Source: a virus. Taken from it: a stretch of 23,325 nucleotides of DNA. The first letter of the stretch is position 1, and each line of letters opens with the position of its first letter. The translations under genes and the position numbers were made by a program. This document shows, one piece after another, positions 18,079-23,325 of the stretch. The notes below the pieces were generated by a model. That model was not told where the DNA came from, searched no databases, and was given only the letters and a program-made list of their open reading frames with translations. The stretch lies in IMG/VR virus record IMGVR_UViG_3300035670_001272, positions 1 through 23,325 of that record, one strand, 5' to 3'.

Positions 18079-20886
18079 CTAGGTGGCGGCAGGGCCGGAG
18101 GGGGTGGGGCTAGCGAAATTTAGCCGAAACGTAAGCTTGTAGGTGCCGAACGTGTTGTTGTGCCAATTCACCACCTGCGGATAGCTAGCCTTAGGGTCAT
18201 CGTGCGCAAACTCCGCCCATCGAGTTGCCGTCACTTCGTTGCCAGCAAGAAGACTCGCAGTTTCATCTCTGTTAAACCGAAAAAGCCCAATATCTCGAAC
18301 CCCAACATCTTGCGACACCGCGTAAGACCCATCTTTTCTCTGTATGCCGGTTGTAAGAAAAGAGATGTCTTCGATGTCCCATGTGTCGCCATTGAAGATA
18401 CCTGGATATGACTCGCCGCCCTGTGTGGCGTTGTACCCTGCCGCTCTGGTTTTGTAATTACCAGACATTCCCAATAATTCTGGGAATGTCCAATCGGAGG
18501 AAACCGACACCTTTCCTACCGCTCTCGCATAGACTCTGGCCGCAAGTACCGGCCTGATGTCTTGGCCGTTATCAACATCTGATTGAGCATTGAATGCAAT
18601 TTGGCCTTGGGCGTCCTCGTTGAGGGCGACTCCAGCTGTATTGTACGGCGTGGGCGAATAGTCGCCCGGTCGTTGCAGCGCCACAAACCACCGCACATAA
18701 ACTTCCACTAGCGTAGTCTGGAAATTCATTGTGTGGATTGCGTCCAATTGGTAGCTGCGGTCGCCGTAACGATAGTAGATCGGAACTTGGCTCTGGCCGC
18801 TCTCAACTGTTGGAAATGGCTTGACGTACTCCCTCCACTTAATTAAACCGCTGCCGCGCTGGTGGAGCGTTACTGAAAACTGCTGCCCAGCTCGCCTACC
18901 GCTAAATGTTCCAGCACTGAACGGCACGCCTCCATCGCTCGCAGCGTTGCATTCAATCCAAACGCCAGCGAGGGACGGACGCAGACCGGGTTGGCTAATC
19001 CGCCAATCAAGCGGGTTGCGTACTGTGATTCTTTCCGGCGGGACTCCCGCGACTGCGTCGCCTGCTGGCACCGGCGGAATTTGATCCTGTGCAAACGCAA
19101 ACGACGGCCCTGCGAACTGTGAGCTACCAAAACTAATTGTTCCAAATGCTTTTTCAAATATTACACCCGCCATGTAACCTTGTTCGTCGGTTGCGGTGTT
19201 GGCTGTGTAAACACGCCGAAACTGATTCACTCGACTCATGGGATAGTATTCATCTGAATCATATCTGCGAGAGCCGGTGCCAGGAATCACCTCGCTGTTT
19301 TTCAGTTCGACAAAACGCATTGACACGCGATCGCCAGATGCGGGCTGATAGAAATAAACGCGAGAATTGTCTGGTGGCGGCTCGGCTGTCGAATAAGAAA
19401 CATATTCAAAGCCGGTAGTCTCGGTATCAGCGATTGCCGTAAAATCAACGTAATCGCGGCCCGGCGCCTCAACGTAGCTGTTTCCGTTAGCGACAAAGTC
19501 ACTCGCCCACGGATCAAAGCGAACAGCCGTGCCGGAGATTTCCTTTCCTGCAAACACAAAGCTGCTCTGTTCAGATTGGGCAAGGGCTGGCACCTTGGCT
19601 CCGCGCGGGAGCCACAAATTAAAGCGGCGGGCATTCACCTCGCAGGCCAAGCGGTAGTCTCGCAGCGGGCCATTGACTAAACGTGGAACGCCATCAGATT
19701 CGTGCTTGGCATATGAAACTGGCGACGGATTGTCGTAGTCCTCGCGTGGCGAGAGCGGAGAGCCAGCCCTTCCCAAGCCAGAGACTACAGGCGCATACGG
19801 GGCATACATTGACGGGTACTCAAAAGCCTCGTTTTTCCCGTCCTGCACAGGGCTTGTTACGCTCACGAACGAAACGGGAACTGTGTCTGCCCAATCAATA
19901 GGGCCTGCGTCTTTGCGAAGGACGGGAAGCTCGGTGTTTGGAATGCCAGAGCACGCGGCCTCTAAAATAAAATTAGTCTCTGCTGGACGCACGATGTAGC
20001 CGCAATCGTTGCCCGCGCACTTGTTTTGGTCGATGTCAGCGGACAGGTTTACCGGATGCAGCCATCCGTTAGAGGAAGTATTTAAAGTTCCGGCAAAACC
20101 AAACGTAGTCAGTGCATCGTCGCAATAGACAGACGCCCTCGCATCACTCAACGAACATGGCAACACAAGCACCCTCGCAAGCACTTCGCGCGACGCCTCG
20201 TCTGTGCGATAGTCAAGCTCTAGAACTATGCACTCAGTCGGCAAAACAGTTTGGTCAAAGGCAAACTTCGCTGTCGGCTCAAATAGCGTCGTATATTCTG
20301 ACTTGGCCCTGGCAGCACTGAAAAACAGCCACGGCGGCTTAATGGTGTCTCCGTCAATTGTGCCGCAAAGAATTAATCCACGTCGCTCCGTCGGAGAATT
20401 CACCACAAATTGCCCGACGGTGTATGTGTTGTTTTCCGCAGAAGGAAACGATGCGTAACTGCTAAGGCTTCCGTACACAGAAGCTACCCGCACAGAGGAT
20501 GGTGTTTCTTTGCTTCCTGCCCACAGCTTCGATGGATCGCGCGGGTCTGGCCGCAGACTAGACGGCCAATTAGCAAACCGCGAAAACGAATCAATTCCCG
20601 ACCACCAAACAGATCGCGGGTGAACCACGTCCGCAAGCCCCTCGTCGTACCGCGAGTAAGACACAGAAGACTTTAGCTTAACGACTGGAACTCCCTGCAA
20701 CGGATAAAGATACCGCCCATTAGAGAATGCATTGTTTCCCCATCGCGTGAACTGCCCGGCAAGGGATGGTGAATTACTGAATCCGGCATAACTGCTTATG
20801 GCAAACGGCGCATAGCTGTTCATGTAATAAATGGTCACGCCCATTGTGGGCTGCCACGGCGCCAGCCAATTAAACGCAGACGGCAT
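18079..20886 (-). CDS. Large tail-associated protein, 935 aa, compositionally distinct
   Basis: The product is rich in Tyr, Ser, Asn and aromatic residues (YYMNSYAPFAISSYAGFSNS, SSVSYSRYDEGLADVVHPRS, VYFYQPASGDRVSMRFVELK, TFGTYKLTFRLNFASPTPS). It has beta-strand-like character throughout and no enzymatic motif that I recognise. Position downstream of the tape measure and before the glycosyltransferase suggests a tail tip or receptor-binding protein. By eye the gene is clearly less GC-rich than its flanks, with codons such as AAT, AAA and TAT more frequent. This suggests recent exchange or a different selection, as expected of host-range proteins. Start at the ATG at 20886, with GGGG five bases upstream. 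The family is unknown. Confidence 0.7.
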   Translation of the reverse strand: MPSAFNWLAPWQPTMGVTIYYMNSYAPFAISSYAGFSNSPSLAGQFTRWGNNAFSNGRYLYPLQGVPVVKLKSSVSYSRYDEGLADVVHPRSVWWSGIDSFSRFANWPSSLRPDPRDPSKLWAGSKETPSSVRVASVYGSLSSYASFPSAENNTYTVGQFVVNSPTERRGLILCGTIDGDTIKPPWLFFSAARAKSEYTTLFEPTAKFAFDQTVLPTECIVLELDYRTDEASREVLARVLVLPCSLSDARASVYCDDALTTFGFAGTLNTSSNGWLHPVNLSADIDQNKCAGNDCGYIVRPAETNFILEAACSGIPNTELPVLRKDAGPIDWADTVPVSFVSVTSPVQDGKNEAFEYPSMYAPYAPVVSGLGRAGSPLSPREDYDNPSPVSYAKHESDGVPRLVNGPLRDYRLACEVNARRFNLWLPRGAKVPALAQSEQSSFVFAGKEISGTAVRFDPWASDFVANGNSYVEAPGRDYVDFTAIADTETTGFEYVSYSTAEPPPDNSRVYFYQPASGDRVSMRFVELKNSEVIPGTGSRRYDSDEYYPMSRVNQFRRVYTANTATDEQGYMAGVIFEKAFGTISFGSSQFAGPSFAFAQDQIPPVPAGDAVAGVPPERITVRNPLDWRISQPGLRPSLAGVWIECNAASDGGVPFSAGTFSGRRAGQQFSVTLHQRGSGLIKWREYVKPFPTVESGQSQVPIYYRYGDRSYQLDAIHTMNFQTTLVEVYVRWFVALQRPGDYSPTPYNTAGVALNEDAQGQIAFNAQSDVDNGQDIRPVLAARVYARAVGKVSVSSDWTFPELLGMSGNYKTRAAGYNATQGGESYPGIFNGDTWDIEDISFLTTGIQRKDGSYAVSQDVGVRDIGLFRFNRDETASLLAGNEVTATRWAEFAHDDPKASYPQVVNWHNNTFGTYKLTFRLNFASPTPSGPAAT

Positions 20887-20888
20887 AA

Positions 20889-21566
20889 TTACCCCAGCAA
20901 CACGAGCGCTTCCGCAATGGAAGGGAAAGCGGCCGATTCAGTAAGGCGATAGTGCGCGCCAATGCTTAAGATGGCGCCTTGCCCGTAGTCTGATGCCATT
21001 AGATACCGCCGCCAAAAGGGTTGCAGCGATGCGTTTTGCGGGTAAACAGGCGGAGGGCTAACGAAGTTTCCTGGCTGCAAAAGCAACACCCTGCATCTCA
21101 CAAGCCCCCGAACGCGCACGCGACAAGTAAAATGCCCTTCTTGCTCTTCTGAAACGGATTCAATCAGCCCGCACCGCGCGCCAATAAAGTTTTCTTGACT
21201 GTTGGGCAGGGTAATGCACGAAACGGTCGAGGCGTCGTATTGCGGTATGTCGGATTCCGCATCCACTTGTAATGCCGTAGGTGAGCCAGTTGGATTGTTT
21301 GCTTGTGACAATAATCGAGACGCAACGCTACTAACGGGAAGCGATATACCATCGCCAACTTGCAGCGGATTTGTATCGACCCGGAAGTATGTTGTTGGAA
21401 CTCGGACGATTATGTGGTCAAGTTGTGATGTAGATTGCGGCACGCTAAACCCCGGCCGCACACCCAGCACAATGTCCGCCGCGTCCTGCGCCCGGTTCCA
21501 CGCCCTGGCCGAGATCGCAGTGCTCAGCCGCTGGCCTTTCTCGATGCGTCCGTCAGGCTTCGCCAT
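20889..21566 (-). CDS. Tail/structural protein, 225 aa
   Basis: The product begins MAKPDGRIEKGQRLSTAISA, then RAWNRAQDAADIVLGVRPGF, a compact N-terminal helical part that recalls planctomycete-associated phage proteins from memory. The remainder is beta-rich (LDHIIVRVPTTYFRVDTNPL, HFTCRVRVRGLVRCRVLLLQ). It lies between two tail genes with gaps of two bases on either side, so it belongs to the same transcript. GGAG lies about seven bases before the ATG. By eye the N-terminal part is GC-rich and the remainder shares the lower GC of the 935-aa gene, so the composition boundary lies inside this gene. Confidence 0.65.
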   Translation of the reverse strand: MAKPDGRIEKGQRLSTAISARAWNRAQDAADIVLGVRPGFSVPQSTSQLDHIIVRVPTTYFRVDTNPLQVGDGISLPVSSVASRLLSQANNPTGSPTALQVDAESDIPQYDASTVSCITLPNSQENFIGARCGLIESVSEEQEGHFTCRVRVRGLVRCRVLLLQPGNFVSPPPVYPQNASLQPFWRRYLMASDYGQGAILSIGAHYRLTESAAFPSIAEALVLLG

Positions 21567-21568
21567 GA

Positions 21569-22483
21569 CTAGGCTCCGGTCGTGCCGATACCAAGCCCCG
21601 AAAAGTCGGCCTCGCGGTAGACCTGGTCGACGTAGGCAAACTTGGGTCGCTTCAATAGATCCGAGCCGTCAACGGCCGACTCGTAGCGAATCCACAGGTA
21701 CTCGTGGCCCTTCTTCACTATGCCGCCAATCTCGCCGGTTGCACCCGTGGTGCCGAGGTGAATCGGCGGGTAGAAGGCACCGTCCGGCCCGGTCGGGCCG
21801 CCACGGTTGGGAGACGCCACGAACTTGTAAGAAAGCGACCACGGGCCGTCGCCCTTCTCTTCGTCCCACTCTTGATTTCCGCTGCAGCCCACAAACAGCA
21901 CCTCGCCCTGGGCGAACGTGCGAAAGGGTGCGTTGTTGACCGTGCCCGTGAGAGCCGCCACGCCTTTGATGTACGCCGCTGTCACGTACGTGCTCGGCAC
22001 GTCGTAGGTCTCGGTCCACTGCAGGGCTGGCACGATGACATCGACGCCGGCCACGCTGTCACCGTCGACGCCGATGGCCTTGTACTGGCTCGGCGGCGAG
22101 CTGCCCGTCGGGCCGTAGGCGGTCTCGCTTTCCGCCTGCGTCATGTGGACGTTGCCGCCCGACGTGTCGAAGCTGCGAGTGCGCCGCAGCGGCGCCTCTT
22201 GCTCCTCGTTGTCGGCGCCCGTCTTGGTGTAGGTCGCCGTGACCTGGAAGCATTCATCGCCGATGTACTCGACGCTGTACTGCTCCACCATGAAGGTGTA
22301 GTCGCCGATCGTGTAGAAGCGATTGGTGCTGAAAAACGTGTTGGCGTAGGTATGCACCTCGGTGTCGACGCTGGTGCCAAACGCGAGGTAGGTGACCGTG
22401 ACGGTCGAGTCGGCGCGCTTGCCCTTGCGGTGCAGGGTCGCGGAGCGGCTTTCAGAGGTCTCGATGAATTGGGTGACTGGCAT
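21569..22483 (-). CDS. Probable tail protein, 304 aa
   Basis: The product is beta-rich and starts with MPVTQFIETSESRSATLHRK and VTYLAFGTSVDTEVHTYANT, followed by FFSTNRFYTIGDYTFMVEQY. Gly/Thr/Pro-rich segments appear later (SPNRGGPTGPDGAFYPPIHL, GTTGATGEIGGIVKKGHEYL). The layout suits a tail or baseplate component. It lies directly after the tape measure gene. The ATG at 22483 has a weak ribosome binding site close to the preceding stop. No family is recognised with confidence. Confidence 0.65.
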   Translation of the reverse strand: MPVTQFIETSESRSATLHRKGKRADSTVTVTYLAFGTSVDTEVHTYANTFFSTNRFYTIGDYTFMVEQYSVEYIGDECFQVTATYTKTGADNEEQEAPLRRTRSFDTSGGNVHMTQAESETAYGPTGSSPPSQYKAIGVDGDSVAGVDVIVPALQWTETYDVPSTYVTAAYIKGVAALTGTVNNAPFRTFAQGEVLFVGCSGNQEWDEEKGDGPWSLSYKFVASPNRGGPTGPDGAFYPPIHLGTTGATGEIGGIVKKGHEYLWIRYESAVDGSDLLKRPKFAYVDQVYREADFSGLGIGTTGA

Positions 22484-22486
22484 GGG

Positions 22487-23325
22487 TTACTCGCCGATGG
22501 CGCCGCCTTCCATGTCTTTTGTGTTGCTGGCGATTTCCTTCAGCGTGTCCAGCTGCTGCTGCTGCAAGCTGCCTCCGAAACCCATGCCGCCAAGGCCAAC
22601 TGACGAGAAAGTCCCGACGACCTCGCTCTGCTGGGCCGCTGCTGCCATCGCAGCTTCTTTCATGGCACCCGGATCTGGCTTGGCGGTAGCGTTGGCGTTT
22701 TCCTGAGTGGCGGCGGCCGCCTCGCCAATCTTTTCGCTCGCCTGGTTGTAGGCGTCGATGAGCTGTTTCTCGCGGTCGGCCGTTAGGTTTCCACGCTCAA
22801 GCAGGTCGGTCAGCGTATTCCCAAGGGCGCCGAGCTGCTCCATCGTCTTGACGCTCCCAAGGTCGCCCTGCAGGGTCGATGCCGCAGACACGTCGGCACG
22901 GGTGGCGGCAGCCTGCTGCGTCAGAGCGTCGAGGTTGGCCTGCGCCGCAGCTGAGCCAGACGCCCGCTGCCTCTGGATCGCCACCATCGTCTCCTCGCGG
23001 GCCGCCCTGGCCGCCTCGTAGTCAGACTGGCCCGTCTCCATACGCTTGGCGATGCCCGGCCTGCTGGCCTGCCGTGCCTGGGCCCGAGCCGCCATCTCGT
23101 TGTCGACCTTCTGGTTTTCCTTCGCCAAGTCGTAGCCGCGGGTGATAAACGACTGCACCCAGTTCCACGACTTGCGAACGGATGCCACCATCGCGTCGAA
23201 CGCAGACATCACGCCGTTGACCAGGTTGTCGATGGTGCCCATGACCACGGCCGATACGGTCGTGAACGCTTGGGCCAGCGTTTCGTACATGCCATGCGAC
23301 AGGTAGTCGATTCCGTTGAGCAGGG
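22487..23325 (-). CDS. Tape measure protein, C-terminal part (runs off the window)
   Basis: The open frame continues beyond the right edge: codons before an internal ATG at 23290 read LLNGIDYLSHG. About 279 residues are visible. They include a hydrophobic region (ETLAQAFTTVSAVVMGTIDN, LVNGVMSAFDAMVASVRKSW) and long alanine-, glutamine- and arginine-rich coiled segments (KVDNEMAARAQARQASRPGI, EQLGALGNTLTDLLERGNLT), ending EIASNTKDMEGGAIGE. Helical, alanine-rich C-termini with membrane-like segments are typical of tape measure proteins, which set tail length and enter the host envelope. It indicates a long-tailed (sipho- or myo-type) phage. The true start lies outside. Confidence 0.75.
   Translation of the reverse strand, partial: LLNGIDYLSHGMYETLAQAFTTVSAVVMGTIDNLVNGVMSAFDAMVASVRKSWNWVQSFITRGYDLAKENQKVDNEMAARAQARQASRPGIAKRMETGQSDYEAARAAREETMVAIQRQRASGSAAAQANLDALTQQAAATRADVSAASTLQGDLGSVKTMEQLGALGNTLTDLLERGNLTADREKQLIDAYNQASEKIGEAAAATQENANATAKPDPGAMKEAAMAAAAQQSEVVGTFSSVGLGGMGFGGSLQQQQLDTLKEIASNTKDMEGGAIGE

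Noticed and set aside
21704-22603. 299-aa plus-strand open frame
   Set aside because: Antisense to a probable tail gene and the tape measure; R, V and A-rich shadow sequence with no plausible start signal.
1-23325. tRNA genes, rRNA genes, insertion sequences or CRISPR arrays
   Set aside because: No cloverleaf, transposase gene with terminal repeats, or regularly spaced repeat array was seen by eye.
1-23325. Defence islands or toxin-antitoxin pairs
   Set aside because: The HTH proteins and nuclease can be explained as phage functions. No toxin-antitoxin pairing or known defence motif set was seen.

Overview
The window reads as part of the genome of a GC-rich, temperate, tailed bacteriophage. 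It carries a tyrosine integrase, an excisionase-like regulator, a leftward early recombination/replication operon (RecT-like annealing protein, RusA resolvase, HNH endonuclease, replication-initiator-like protein, phage-encoded DNA polymerase III beta clamp), a probable lysis region and tail genes ending in the C-terminal part of a tape measure protein. Most ribosome binding sites are strong AGGAGG-type sequences, and most neighbouring genes overlap by ATGA or GTGA. The host cannot be read from the window with certainty. Several tail proteins recall planctomycete phages or prophages from memory; this is an inference, not a database result.

Layout. Positions 1-132 are non-coding and hold short direct repeats. 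Positions 133-8389 are one leftward operon of about 20 tightly packed genes. Positions 8390-9681 are the control region: three minus-strand promoters each carry a related 16-bp operator-like element exactly between -35 and -10, and a fourth copy stands alone. They precede the early operon, a zinc-binding-type protein and an apparently leaderless excisionase-like HTH gene. The integrase (9682-10605) is the only convincing plus-strand gene and ends at a perfect 12-bp hairpin. Positions 10681-23325 are leftward late genes. Read from the right they are tape measure, three tail or structural proteins, a GT71-like glycosyltransferase, a small zinc-peptidase-like protein, a metallophosphoesterase, a MazG-like protein, two tandem beta-rich paralogues, a holin-like protein, and five consecutive proteins with an N-terminal hydrophobic segment followed by a proline-containing stretch, one of them a papain-like cysteine protease.

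How the parts may work together. Early transcription would start at the operator-bearing promoters and supply recombination and replication functions, including a phage clamp. The 270-aa early protein ends in a QxxLF peptide resembling a clamp-binding motif. The late region lacks a recognisable muramidase, amidase or transglycosylase; the membrane-anchored papain-like protease with its proline-stalked neighbours is the best candidate for an unusual lysis or envelope-remodelling system. Phage genes flank the integrase on both sides, so the window looks like a free phage genome or viral contig rather than the edge of an integrated prophage.
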